NCBI GenBank assembly: GCA_024635955.1
Contig: JAGXHX010000047.1
Location: forward strand, 1-45,225
Reading direction: 5' to 3'
DNA length: 45,225 bases
From: Bacillota bacterium
Lineage (GTDB): Bacteria > Bacillota > TC1
Shown here: piece after piece, positions 1 through 8,595 of the stretch
Layout of the letters: the number at the start of each line of letters is the position of its first letter
How positions within the stretch are numbered: position 1 is the first letter of the stretch
Program-made: the position numbers and the translations under genes
Notes under the pieces: model-generated
The model's database searches: none
Told to the model about the DNA's origin: nothing
What the model saw: the letters and a program-made list of their open reading frames with translations, nothing else

Positions 1-313
1 CCTTTACCCCTCTGCCATAATCATGAATATTGAAGATGAAATACCCTACTAATTGTCCTGGTCCGTGATATGTAACATCTCCACCACGATTTATATGTTC
101 CACTTGAAAGCCTTTTTCTTCTAAATATTTTTTAGGCACTAATATATTGTTAGTATTCCCTGAATTACCTATAGTTATGACTTTTTTGTGTTCTAGTAAC
201 AAGAAGGTATCTTCTATTTTTTCTTCACTTCTCATTTTTAAAAGGTTTGTTTGTAATTCAAAAGCTTGAGTATATGGTACTTCCCTGCCTAAATCAATTA
301 ATCTTGCCATCAT
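1..313 (-). CDS. lipB: Octanoyltransferase LipB (lipoate biosynthesis), 3' part cut off by window start
   Basis: Reverse-strand reading from ATG at 313: MMARLIDLGREVPYTQAFELQ...LLLEHKKVITIGNSGNTNNIL...INRGGDVTYHGPGQLVGYFIFNIHDYGRGVK; RGGDVTYHGPGQ is the LipB signature. RBS-like aggaaggtg upstream. Not in the ORF track. Confidence 0.92.
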   Translation of the reverse strand, partial: MMARLIDLGREVPYTQAFELQTNLLKMRSEEKIEDTFLLLEHKKVITIGNSGNTNNILVPKKYLEEKGFQVEHINRGGDVTYHGPGQLVGYFIFNIHDYGRGVK

Positions 314-430
314 ATGTCACCTTCCTAATCCAATATATTATAGCAAATTGAATGAATAAATAAAAGTTAATAGAATTAAACATTCTGTTGACTAAATAAA
401 GTTAAAAATGGTAAACTTAAAGGAAGTTAT

Positions 431-1102
431 GTGAAGGTAGGTATATTTATGCAAAAATTAAATATCAACAACCAGGATATTTTAGAAACTATATATGAAT
501 TGGAGAAAAATAAAGGTAAAGCCAGATTAACTGATATTGCCTTAAAGCTTGAGTTTTCCAAGTCTAGAACGAATCAGGAAATTAAAAAACTAATTTCTCT
601 AGGATTGGTAAATGAGGATAAATATGGTCCTATAGTACTTACTAAGCTTGGTATATTCGAAGCTGAAAGAGTAATGTTCACTCATCTACTAATAAAAACA
701 TTCCTAAAAAACCATCTTATGCTTGATGAGGAAACCTCAGAAAAAGATGCTTGTGCAATAGAACATATAATTAGCGAGGAAACAATTAAAGCTATAGTTA
801 AACACTTGGAAGCGAATCTAGATAATATTGGCAACTTCAACCTTAAAGAAGCTGAAGAATATCTGGTAAAGAAAAAAAGATTAAGTGAATTAAAAGTTGG
901 ACAAAAAGCTAAAATATTGAAAATAGAGGGCTTAAGAAGCATAAAAAAACGTATTATGGAATTTGGAATTATAAAAGATGAAACAATTCAACTAATTGGA
1001 GTTGCTCCCTTCGGAGATCCTCTAAGTTTTAATCTTAATGATTTTAATCTTTCTTTACGTATAAAGGAAGCCGATAATGTAATCGTAGAACTTATTGATT
1101 GA
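431..1102 (+). CDS. DtxR/MarR-like winged-helix regulator with C-terminal FeoA (SH3-like) domain; start may be 431 (GTG) or 449 (ATG)
   Basis: N-terminal wHTH (LTDIALKLEFSKSRTNQEIKKLISLGLV), middle helical DtxR-like dimerisation region, C-terminal FeoA-like LSELKVGQKAKILKIEGLRSIKKRIMEFGIIKDETIQLIG...DPLSFNLNDFNLSLRIKEADNVIVEL; immediately upstream of feoB. Confidence 0.8.
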   Translation: MKVGIFMQKLNINNQDILETIYELEKNKGKARLTDIALKLEFSKSRTNQEIKKLISLGLVNEDKYGPIVLTKLGIFEAERVMFTHLLIKTFLKNHLMLDEETSEKDACAIEHIISEETIKAIVKHLEANLDNIGNFNLKEAEEYLVKKKRLSELKVGQKAKILKIEGLRSIKKRIMEFGIIKDETIQLIGVAPFGDPLSFNLNDFNLSLRIKEADNVIVELID

Positions 1103-1113
1103 AGGGATATAGT

Positions 1114-3105
1114 ATGGTTAAAAAGGAAATTGATCTAATAGGCAATCCCAATAGCGGAAAGACTACAATATTTAATATCTTAACAGGTTCGAATGCCAAA
1201 GTTGGCAATTGGCCTGGTGTAACTGTAGAAAAAAAAGAAGGTGCGTTAATTAATCATCCTGATTTCCAGATAGTTGACCTGCCTGGCATCTATAGTTTAA
1301 GTGCTTATTCCGATGATGAAAAAGTTGCTAAGAATAGCCTATTAAAAAAACCATCGATAGTTGTTGATATTCTAGATAGCTCAAATTTGAAAAGAAATCT
1401 TTATCTAACATTACAGTTATTGGAAATGAATCAAAATGTTATTTTGGGTCTAAATATAATGGATGTTGCTAAGAAAAAATACTCAGAGATAAAACTGGAT
1501 GTCTTATCTGAGTTGTTAAATGTACCTATAGTTCCATTAATAGGTCAAAAAGGTGAAGGCATCAACAATTTGATTGATGCTATTGTCGAATACAAGCATC
1601 ATGAAACCGTTGAGTTTAGATTACCATACGGCGGTGAACTTGAAGAACATATAAAAAAGATAGAAGATTTATTAGCTGAAAAAAAAGTATCAATTTCAGG
1701 TTATACTTATAGAATGTTGGCTATCCAAGCACTTGAAGGGGATGAAATAGTTCGATCTTTGTTAATACCTTATGGTTTAGATGATTTTATTCAAAAAGAG
1801 ATTAATCATTTAAAAAGCATTTTCAAAGATGACTTAGAAATGATATTTATAGAGAAGAGATATGGTTTTATTGAAGGTTTATTGAAACAAGTTCTAATTA
1901 GGAGAAAAACGATTGAAAATTCTCTTGGTGCTTCGGATAAGGTTGATAAAGTTATTTTGAATCCTGTTCTAGGATTGTTGATTTTCTTTGGTGTTATGTT
2001 TGCTATTTTTCAGGTAACTTTCTTTTTCGGTGACTATATTAAGAGTTTTCTAGAATTGATTATAGCTAATATTAGTTCTTTTATTGGCACATCAGTTGAT
2101 AATAAAATATTATCATCATTCTTAAATGATGGATTATTAAGTGGTGTAGGAACAATTATAACTTTTCTTCCAAACTTAATTTTACTATTTCTGCTTCTTA
2201 CATTTTTAGAAGATATTGGATATATGGCTAGAGTAGCTTATTTGATAGATAGGTTTATGAGATTTTTCGGCTTACAAGGAAAGGCTTTCATACCTTTGAT
2301 TACAGGTTTTGGTTGTACTGTTCCAGCTGTTATGTCTACACGTACATTGGAGAGTAAATCTGATAGATTTACTACAATTATGATTGCTCCATTGATATCT
2401 TGTAGTGCTCGTCTACCTATTTATATTTTATTCATTTCGGCTTTTTTCCCTAATTATAAGGGGTCTATGTTGTTCTTGGTATATATGTTAGGTATTATTT
2501 TAGCAGTCAGTATGGCAAAATTGTTTAAAAGCGCTTTCTTTAGATCTGAAGCTGCACCATTTGTTTTAGAATTGCCACCTTATCGTATCCCAACAGCCAA
2601 GGCAACCTTTCTTCACACTTGGTATCGTGTTAAGGAGTTTTTATCTAGAGCAAGCACACTTATTTTAGCGATGGTTATAATTATTTGGGCTCTTTCCATA
2701 TTGCCTCTGGGTGTTGTTTATGGATCCAAAGATAGTATTATTGGAATTATTGGTTCGGTTATTGCACCTATTCTAAAGCCTGTTGGTTTTGGAACTTATG
2801 AGGCAGCTTCTGCTTTAATATCTGGTATTGTGGCTAAAGAAGTTGTGGTTTCTACTCTTAGTACTATTTATGGGGCACAGGGTGGTGGCTTAGTTCATGC
2901 TTTGGCAACACAGTGGACACAGTTGCAGGGCTTTTCCTTTATGTTGATGAGTGCAATTTATGTTCCTTGTCTAGCAACGCTTGCAACAATCAAGCAGGAG
3001 ACAAAAAGTTGGAACTGGATGTTTTTTGTTATAGCTTATACATCTGCCCTTGGTTATTTGGTTTCCTTTATAGTATATCAAGTTGGGTCATTACTTGGAT
3101 TTTAA
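1114..3105 (+). CDS. feoB: Ferrous iron transport protein B (FeoB)
   Basis: G1 motif GNPNSGKTTIFN, GNWPGVTVEKKEG, DLPGIYSL, Gate motifs and multiple TM helices; the ORF track begins at TTG 1099 but ATG 1114 follows the RBS-like gaaggga. Confidence 0.95.
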   Translation: MVKKEIDLIGNPNSGKTTIFNILTGSNAKVGNWPGVTVEKKEGALINHPDFQIVDLPGIYSLSAYSDDEKVAKNSLLKKPSIVVDILDSSNLKRNLYLTLQLLEMNQNVILGLNIMDVAKKKYSEIKLDVLSELLNVPIVPLIGQKGEGINNLIDAIVEYKHHETVEFRLPYGGELEEHIKKIEDLLAEKKVSISGYTYRMLAIQALEGDEIVRSLLIPYGLDDFIQKEINHLKSIFKDDLEMIFIEKRYGFIEGLLKQVLIRRKTIENSLGASDKVDKVILNPVLGLLIFFGVMFAIFQVTFFFGDYIKSFLELIIANISSFIGTSVDNKILSSFLNDGLLSGVGTIITFLPNLILLFLLLTFLEDIGYMARVAYLIDRFMRFFGLQGKAFIPLITGFGCTVPAVMSTRTLESKSDRFTTIMIAPLISCSARLPIYILFISAFFPNYKGSMLFLVYMLGIILAVSMAKLFKSAFFRSEAAPFVLELPPYRIPTAKATFLHTWYRVKEFLSRASTLILAMVIIIWALSILPLGVVYGSKDSIIGIIGSVIAPILKPVGFGTYEAASALISGIVAKEVVVSTLSTIYGAQGGGLVHALATQWTQLQGFSFMLMSAIYVPCLATLATIKQETKSWNWMFFVIAYTSALGYLVSFIVYQVGSLLGF

Positions 3106-3126
3106 TTATTAATTATATTAATATAG

Positions 3127-3166
3127 AAAGAGGGTAGAATCAAAATTGATTCTACCCTCTTTTAAA
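3127..3166 (+). terminator. Intrinsic terminator between convergent feoB and the minus-strand oxidoreductase
   Basis: AAAGAGGGTAGAATCA-aaat-TGATTCTACCCTCTTT perfect 16-bp stem followed by T-rich sequence. Confidence 0.9.
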
Positions 3167-3167
3167 A

Positions 3168-4235
3168 TTACTTAATAACTTTAATTGTTGAAATATTAGA
3201 TAACATTATCCATTTCCTGATTATTGGTGTATATAAGATTTTATTCTTCAGAATTTTTATAAATAATTTTTTTCTTAGGGGTTTAAGTAGTTTTGAATAA
3301 TATTTTATGTTCACTTTGTCATCATTAAAAACCTTAGCTAACAAATGTCCACTATCCATAGCGTAACTAATACCTTCAAGAGAGCTTGGACTAACAAAAC
3401 CTGCGGCTTCACCAATCAAGAAAGCTCCATTACCACCATAACACAACTCATTGACAGAACTAGGACATGAAACCTGACAAATCTCTCTATCATTCAATTC
3501 TCCAAATTCATGACCTTCATCAATCATTTTAGCCTTTAATTTTTCAAATCTATCTTTACTATCAGACATAGGAAAAGCAGCACCAAATATCTCTTGTTCT
3601 CCTTTATAATTTAACCAACCATAGGAGTTAGTAATTTCTTTATCAAAAATAGTCATATAATTAGAAGATTTCTTTTCACTTTGATACCACTCTTGTATAC
3701 ATACATACTGCCTGATTGGAATATTGCCAAAGAATTTTTTTCTTACCAGTGACTTAGACCCATCACCACCCACCAAAATTCTTCCTTTTATATTATATTC
3801 TTTCTCATCAAGAATGTAGCAGACTTCATAATAATCATTTATTTTGTTAATAGTTGTAACAACAGCTTTATCAATCAGTTTAATTTCATTTGAAATCTTA
3901 GATATCAGCCATTTATCAAATAAGCTTCTATCCATGTTCAAATAAAATCTCTGATAAAATCTCTCAATATTTGTTTCAATATCTCTGGCCTTAACCGAAA
4001 ATATTTGAGGATCAACTAGTACATCAAGAGGTAAAGATAAATTTAACTCAGCTAATTTTTTTTGAGCATCAGGAGCAAGTAATCCACCACAAGGTTTATT
4101 GAACCCTTCACCATTAAGAGCTTTTTTATCAATACAAATTGTTTTGTATCTATTAGCATTTAATTCTTTAAGAAATATCGAACTAGCTGGACCCATGCCG
4201 ATAACTATAATGTCATATACATTTTCACTATTCAT
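3168..4235 (-). CDS. FAD-dependent oxidoreductase, geranylgeranyl reductase-like family
   Basis: N-terminal dinucleotide-binding motif DIIVIGMGPASSIFLKEL, GGDGSKSLVRKK, and LIGEAAGFVSPSSLEGISYAMDSGHLLA typical of GGR-like flavoproteins. ORF ATG at 4247 contains the RBS GGAGGGG, so 4235 is the likely start. Confidence 0.8.
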   Translation of the reverse strand: MNSENVYDIIVIGMGPASSIFLKELNANRYKTICIDKKALNGEGFNKPCGGLLAPDAQKKLAELNLSLPLDVLVDPQIFSVKARDIETNIERFYQRFYLNMDRSLFDKWLISKISNEIKLIDKAVVTTINKINDYYEVCYILDEKEYNIKGRILVGGDGSKSLVRKKFFGNIPIRQYVCIQEWYQSEKKSSNYMTIFDKEITNSYGWLNYKGEQEIFGAAFPMSDSKDRFEKLKAKMIDEGHEFGELNDREICQVSCPSSVNELCYGGNGAFLIGEAAGFVSPSSLEGISYAMDSGHLLAKVFNDDKVNIKYYSKLLKPLRKKLFIKILKNKILYTPIIRKWIMLSNISTIKVIK

Positions 4236-4310
4236 ATTCCCCTCCATACTATACCCATATATATTCTACATTGTACTATATGATGATATAAAAAAACAAT
4301 ATAACTAACA

Positions 4311-4336
4311 TTTCCTACTATGTATATAGTAGGAAA
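4311..4336. repeat. 26-bp palindrome (10-bp arms TTTCCTACTA/TAGTAGGAAA, 6-nt centre)
   Basis: Direct reading TTTCCTACTA-TGTATA-TAGTAGGAAA, between the 3D-gene terminator and the minus-strand oxidoreductase promoter region. Confidence 0.85.
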
Positions 4337-4345
4337 AAATAATAC

Positions 4346-4380
4346 ATAAAAAAATTAGGTAGAGTTTCCTCTACCTAATT
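4346..4380 (-). terminator. Intrinsic terminator of the minus-strand 3D-domain gene, overlapping its stop codon
   Basis: AATTAGGTAGAG-tttc-CTCTACCTAATT 12-bp stem; on the minus strand followed by TTTTTT. Confidence 0.9.
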
Positions 4381-5118
4381 AACTATATATACATTTACTG
4401 TTCTACGTCCGTATTGAATAGCTTCATCATAAGTATCCATGTAAATATCCAATTGACTACCACTACCGATTCTATCCTTAACTACAAAATATCCATAACC
4501 TTCTATGTAGATTTTGGTACCTAATGGTACTAGATTACAAGCTACTGCACCTGCATAAGGTAATTCCCCATTAGCCATATTACTTCCTGTGGAAATATAA
4601 GCTGTACTGCTTAAAGCACCCAAGTATTTCTTAGTGCTAGTAACCGGTTCTGTCGGTTTAGTAGTTGTTGGTTTTTTTATTGGCGCTTTAATTGGCGCTT
4701 TAGTTGGCGTTTTAGTTGGAGTAGTTGTCGAAATCTTGGCAGTTGTAATGTTCTTAGCCAAAATATTCTTTTGAGCCGTTTCTATTTCTAGTCTTGCAGC
4801 TTCTTCAGCTGCTCTTTGAATAGCAATTTTTTCCTGTTCGGCAGCTTTTTCGGCTGCTTCCTTGGCATTTATATCTTCTAATTTAACTTGTTCCTCTGTA
4901 TTCTTTGCTACATTAAATTGCTTTTCTAATACCTTCAGCTTATTATTTTCAGCTTCCATATATTTCTGATTGGCTTCAGACGCGCTACTATAAGATAGGG
5001 CACCTACTAATGACAATGCTCCAAACAAAACAGTTAGCAATATTAATTTTATATGCTTTCTGTTCTTACCCGCCAAACGATATGATCGTTTGCGTAACAT
5101 CTTGGTCAAGTCCTCCAT
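4375..5118 (-). CDS. Secreted/anchored 3D domain-containing protein (YuiC/MltA-like 3D domain)
   Basis: N-terminal TM segment, Ala/Glu-rich coiled coil, Thr/Pro/Lys linker, and C-terminal LSSTAYISTGSNMANGELPYAGAVACNLVPLGTKIYIEGYGYFVVKDRIGSGSQLDIYMDTYDEAIQYGRRTVNVYIV with conserved Asp residues of the 3D domain. Confidence 0.85.
   Translation of the reverse strand: MEDLTKMLRKRSYRLAGKNRKHIKLILLTVLFGALSLVGALSYSSASEANQKYMEAENNKLKVLEKQFNVAKNTEEQVKLEDINAKEAAEKAAEQEKIAIQRAAEEAARLEIETAQKNILAKNITTAKISTTTPTKTPTKAPIKAPIKKPTTTKPTEPVTSTKKYLGALSSTAYISTGSNMANGELPYAGAVACNLVPLGTKIYIEGYGYFVVKDRIGSGSQLDIYMDTYDEAIQYGRRTVNVYIVN
4681..4716. repeat. 12-bp in-frame tandem repeat, about 3 units, encoding a (T/A)P(T/I)K linker
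   Basis: TGGCGCTTTAAT / TGGCGCTTTAGT / TGGCGTTTTAGT read directly; translates to TPTKAPIKAPIK on the minus strand. Confidence 0.8.
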
Positions 5119-5202
5119 TTTCCTAATAATCTATATGAACTTCTTGATTATAGCATTATTGAAATAATTTTGCAAAACTTGTTTCATAATGACTAATTAA
5201 CC

Positions 5203-5232
5203 TTGACATAAACGGTAAGATTTTTATATAAT
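5203..5232 (+). promoter_or_regulatory. Sigma-A-type promoter for rpmH-rnpA
   Basis: TTGACA (5203-5208), 18-bp spacer, TATAAT (5227-5232). Confidence 0.8.
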
Positions 5233-5319
5233 TGATGAGAGTATGCACACATATGAAATTATATGAACTTACAAAAGAGTTCATTTATTATTCAAACAGC
5301 TTAAGGAGGCTAAAAACTA

Positions 5320-5457
5320 ATGAAAAGAACATTTCAACCAAACAGAAGCAAACAAAGAAAAACAAGCGGATTTCTACTAAGAATGAGCTCTACCGCAGGT
5401 AAAAACGTAATCAAAAGAAGAAGAGCAAAAGGCAGAAAAGTACTAACTGTATCTTAA
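5320..5457 (+). CDS. rpmH: 50S ribosomal protein L34 (missed by the ORF track because of length)
   Basis: [48 protein letters not shown] aaggagg. Confidence 0.97.
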   Translation: MKRTFQPNRSKQRKTSGFLLRMSSTAGKNVIKRRRAKGRKVLTVS

Positions 5458-5458
5458 T

Positions 5459-5830
5459 ATGCTTAAAAGAGAGCTACGTTTAACAAAGAACAAAGAGTTT
5501 ATTTACATTTATAGAAAGGGTTGTAAAATTAAAGGCCGTTATTTTAGCATTTATGCCATAAAAGGTAGCAAAGAAATGAAAATCGGCTTTTCTCTTTCTA
5601 AAAAAGTAGGCAATGCTGTAATTAGAAATCTCTACAAGAGAAGACTACACGAAATATTTGGAGAATTTCTTCCCGTAATGAAACTAAATAAGTACGTTGT
5701 AGTAGCTAGTCCATATATTAAAGAGGCAAACTACCAAGATCTACGGGAAGACATTATGACAACATTGAATAAAAGTGATTTTTTTGTTCTGAAGGAGGGT
5801 AACGGTGAATATAACCGACATGCTGATTAG
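5459..5830 (+). CDS. rnpA: Ribonuclease P protein component
   Basis: LKRELRLTKNKEFIYIYRKGCKI...GFSLSKKVGNAVIRNLYKRRLHEIF RnpA signature; directly after rpmH. Confidence 0.96.
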   Translation: MLKRELRLTKNKEFIYIYRKGCKIKGRYFSIYAIKGSKEMKIGFSLSKKVGNAVIRNLYKRRLHEIFGEFLPVMKLNKYVVVASPYIKEANYQDLREDIMTTLNKSDFFVLKEGNGEYNRHAD

Positions 5831-6464
5831 TCTAATGGAGTTTTTTCATAATTTCTTTGGCAGTTATGGAATAGCCATATTCATGGTAATTCTAACAATT
5901 AAGTTAGTTTTATTTCCATTGACACTATACAGTCAGAAATCAATATTAAAAACTCAAAAAATTCAACCACTATTAAATGAAATACGTGAAAAATATAAAC
6001 ATGATATGGATAAACAATCAAAGAAAATAACAGAACTATATGCAGAACACAATCTGTCTATGTTTTCACCTTTGATGAGCCTAGTACCAATAATCTTGAC
6101 TTGGCCTGTAATCATAGCTATCTTTAATTTATTAAGAAATTATTTTAAAGATCTTGGAGCAGGTTTCCTTTGGATAACTGATATCTCACAAAAGGGACAT
6201 CTTGAAGTTGCAATACTAGTAGCATTGATCCAAATATTTTCTATGTATATAAACTCAAAAACAATGAATACAAACCAACCTAAATCAATGCTTTATGTAA
6301 CAATGGGATTATCAGTCTTCATTGGTTATCTAGCATATACTTACCCAGTTGCTTTAGGAATATACTGGTTTTCATTTAGTTTAATCGGTATTGTTGAACA
6401 ACTACTTATAAAAAAAGTGTTTTTAAGAAAACACGTTGAAGAGGCTAACTCTTTAAAAAAATAA
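5805..6464 (+). CDS. yidC: YidC/Oxa1 family membrane insertase
   Basis: SYGIAIFMVILTIKLVLFPLTLYSQKSILKTQKIQPLLNEIREKYK, typical YidC; GTG start with strong RBS aaggaggg; overlaps rnpA by 26 nt. Confidence 0.94.
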   Translation: MNITDMLISLMEFFHNFFGSYGIAIFMVILTIKLVLFPLTLYSQKSILKTQKIQPLLNEIREKYKHDMDKQSKKITELYAEHNLSMFSPLMSLVPIILTWPVIIAIFNLLRNYFKDLGAGFLWITDISQKGHLEVAILVALIQIFSMYINSKTMNTNQPKSMLYVTMGLSVFIGYLAYTYPVALGIYWFSFSLIGIVEQLLIKKVFLRKHVEEANSLKK

Positions 6465-6484
6465 ATAGAATCTAGGTGAATTAA

Positions 6485-7192
6485 ATGAACTTTAAAGGTA
6501 AAACTGTTGATCAAGCAATAGAAACAGCCTTAAATTCCCTCGGTGTAAGTAAGGATGAATTGGATATAAAGATTATCCAGGAACCTAGCAAGGGAATACT
6601 AGGAATTGGACAAAAGGAAGCTAAAATAGAAGTTTCCCTAAAGGAGACACCTATTGATTTTACAATAGAAGATGTAGTAAGGATAGAACCTGAAACAGAA
6701 GAAATATCAATAGACTTCGAACAAAGCCCTGAGAAGAAGAAGAAAATAGATAAGGCAACTGGCTTTTTAAAAGAAATGATTAATACTCTAGGTTATCAGG
6801 TTGAATACTTCATAAGGGAAGACCAAAACTTTGTAATCATCAATCTTAAAGGTAAAAACGCAGGAAAACTTATTGGTAAAAGAGGAGAAACACTCTATGC
6901 AATACAATACATTGTAAATATTGTAGCCAACAGAAATGATGATACAAATCTAAAATTTCTTGTAGATATTGAAGATTTTAGAATTCAAAGAGAAAAAACA
7001 CTGACAAACTTAGCTAATAAACTTGCAAGGCAAGTGAAAACAGAAGGCAAACCAGTTAGTCTTGAACCTATGAATCCACTGGAAAGAAAAATTATCCATA
7101 TGGCTTTACAAAAAGATGACAGTATTCTTACCACCAGCGATGGTGAAGAAGGCCACAGACATATTGTAATATCATTAAAAGCTCAGGATTAA
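6485..7192 (+). CDS. jag: RNA-binding protein Jag/KhpB (Jag-N, KH, R3H)
   Basis: Jag_N MNFKGKTVDQAIETALNSLGVSKDEL..GILGIGQKEAKIEV; KH GKNAGKLIGKRGETLYAIQYIVN; R3H LEPMNPLERKIIHMALQ. Confidence 0.95.
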   Translation: MNFKGKTVDQAIETALNSLGVSKDELDIKIIQEPSKGILGIGQKEAKIEVSLKETPIDFTIEDVVRIEPETEEISIDFEQSPEKKKKIDKATGFLKEMINTLGYQVEYFIREDQNFVIINLKGKNAGKLIGKRGETLYAIQYIVNIVANRNDDTNLKFLVDIEDFRIQREKTLTNLANKLARQVKTEGKPVSLEPMNPLERKIIHMALQKDDSILTTSDGEEGHRHIVISLKAQD

Positions 7193-7205
7193 CTGAGCTT
7201 TTTTT
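7177..7205 (+). terminator. Short intrinsic terminator/attenuator overlapping the jag stop codon
   Basis: aaaaGCTCAG-gattaa-CTGAGCttttttt. Confidence 0.75.
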
Positions 7206-7219
7206 AAATGGAGAGAAAA

Positions 7220-8587
7220 ATGATGTTAAAAGAATATACTATAGCCAATATTATAACTCCACTAATTGAATGTGGTATTGGTATTATTAGAATAAGTGGA
7301 AAACAAGCTTTTGAAATTATCGATGAGATTTTCAATGCCTATAATCCTGCCTTCAAACAAAAAGAAAGCCATAAGGCATTTCTTGGAACCATCCATAATA
7401 GTAATGGAAGCAAACTTGATGAAGCATTAGTCCTAATTATGAAAGGACCACACTCTTTCACAGGAGAAAATACAGTCGAGATACACTGCCATGGAAATCC
7501 TTTCATTCTCAAAGAAGTATTGAAAGAAATTCTCAAGCAAGGAGCTACAAAAAGCGAAGCAGGCGAATTTACTAGAAGAGCTTTCTTAAATGGAAAATTA
7601 GACCTTACTCAAAGTGAAGCTATACTTGATACTATCCAAGCAAATAACCAAAAGGCACTTAGTCTTTCTTTAAATCAGTTGGAAGGCAGTCTTAAAAATA
7701 AAATTGGTCTTCTAAAAGAAGATTTAATTAGCATAATAGCCTATCTAGAAGCCTCAATAGACTTCCCAGATGATGAAATTGAAGAAAGCTACACTAACGA
7801 TGTAATCAACTCTAGAGTAAATAAACTACTAGATGAAATAAATAAACTCCTAAAATCATACAGTCAAGGTAAAATAATCAAAGATGGGATTATGACAGTT
7901 CTGATTGGCAGACCTAACGTAGGCAAATCATCACTATTAAACAACTTGTTAAATGAAGATAGAGCAATTATCACTCATCTTCCCGGAACAACAAGAGATG
8001 CAATTGAAGAACAAATCAATATAGGTGATCTTATATTAAATATTGTAGATACGGCAGGTTTTAGAGAAACAGAAGATATAATTGAAAAAATAGGCATTAA
8101 AAAAACCTATAATTACATTGATATTGCCCAACTAATATTATTTTTAGTCGATGCAAGACAAGGACTTACATCCGATGACCATTTGATGATAAACCATCTG
8201 AATCAAATAGGCAAAAACTTTATCATCATAATGAATAAAGTAGACTTAATAAAAAAAGAAAACATAAAATCCTCAAACGATATAATCTATATTTCAGCCA
8301 AAGAAGGTACTGGAATTGAAGGATTAAAAAGTGCAATCAAAGACTTATTTATAAAAGATGAGATAGAAGATTATTATATAAGCAATTTAAGATACTATGA
8401 ATGTTTAGTAAAGGCTAAAGAGGCTTTAGATGTATTCCAAGAAAGTATAGCCTCGGAGATAGTACCAGCAGATCTTTTGGCTATAGATTTAAAAGATGCC
8501 TATATTGCCCTAGCTGCAATAACAGGTGATGATTTTACAGAAGATTTATTGGACAACATATTCAGCAAATTTTGCATAGGTAAGTAG
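7220..8587 (+). CDS. mnmE: tRNA uridine-5-carboxymethylaminomethyl(34) synthesis GTPase MnmE
   Basis: GRPNVGKSSLLNNLLNEDRAIITHLPGTTRDAIEE, C-terminal FCIGK; RBS ggagag before ATG 7220/7223 (track start is 7208). Confidence 0.97.
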   Translation: MMLKEYTIANIITPLIECGIGIIRISGKQAFEIIDEIFNAYNPAFKQKESHKAFLGTIHNSNGSKLDEALVLIMKGPHSFTGENTVEIHCHGNPFILKEVLKEILKQGATKSEAGEFTRRAFLNGKLDLTQSEAILDTIQANNQKALSLSLNQLEGSLKNKIGLLKEDLISIIAYLEASIDFPDDEIEESYTNDVINSRVNKLLDEINKLLKSYSQGKIIKDGIMTVLIGRPNVGKSSLLNNLLNEDRAIITHLPGTTRDAIEEQINIGDLILNIVDTAGFRETEDIIEKIGIKKTYNYIDIAQLILFLVDARQGLTSDDHLMINHLNQIGKNFIIIMNKVDLIKKENIKSSNDIIYISAKEGTGIEGLKSAIKDLFIKDEIEDYYISNLRYYECLVKAKEALDVFQESIASEIVPADLLAIDLKDAYIALAAITGDDFTEDLLDNIFSKFCIGK

Positions 8588-8595
8588 GAGGAAAA

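Noticed and set aside
2913-3137. 74-aa + strand ORF overlapping the feoB 3' end
   Set aside because: Out-of-frame overlap within conserved feoB; composition is a frame-shifted TM region.
4099-4308. 69-aa + strand ORF antisense to the oxidoreductase start
   Set aside because: Antisense to the conserved FAD-binding N-terminus; no RBS.
5119-5319. Possible alternative oriC upstream of rpmH
   Set aside because: No TTATCCACA-like DnaA boxes seen there, only a strong sigma-A promoter; kept only as an alternative within the inversion finding.
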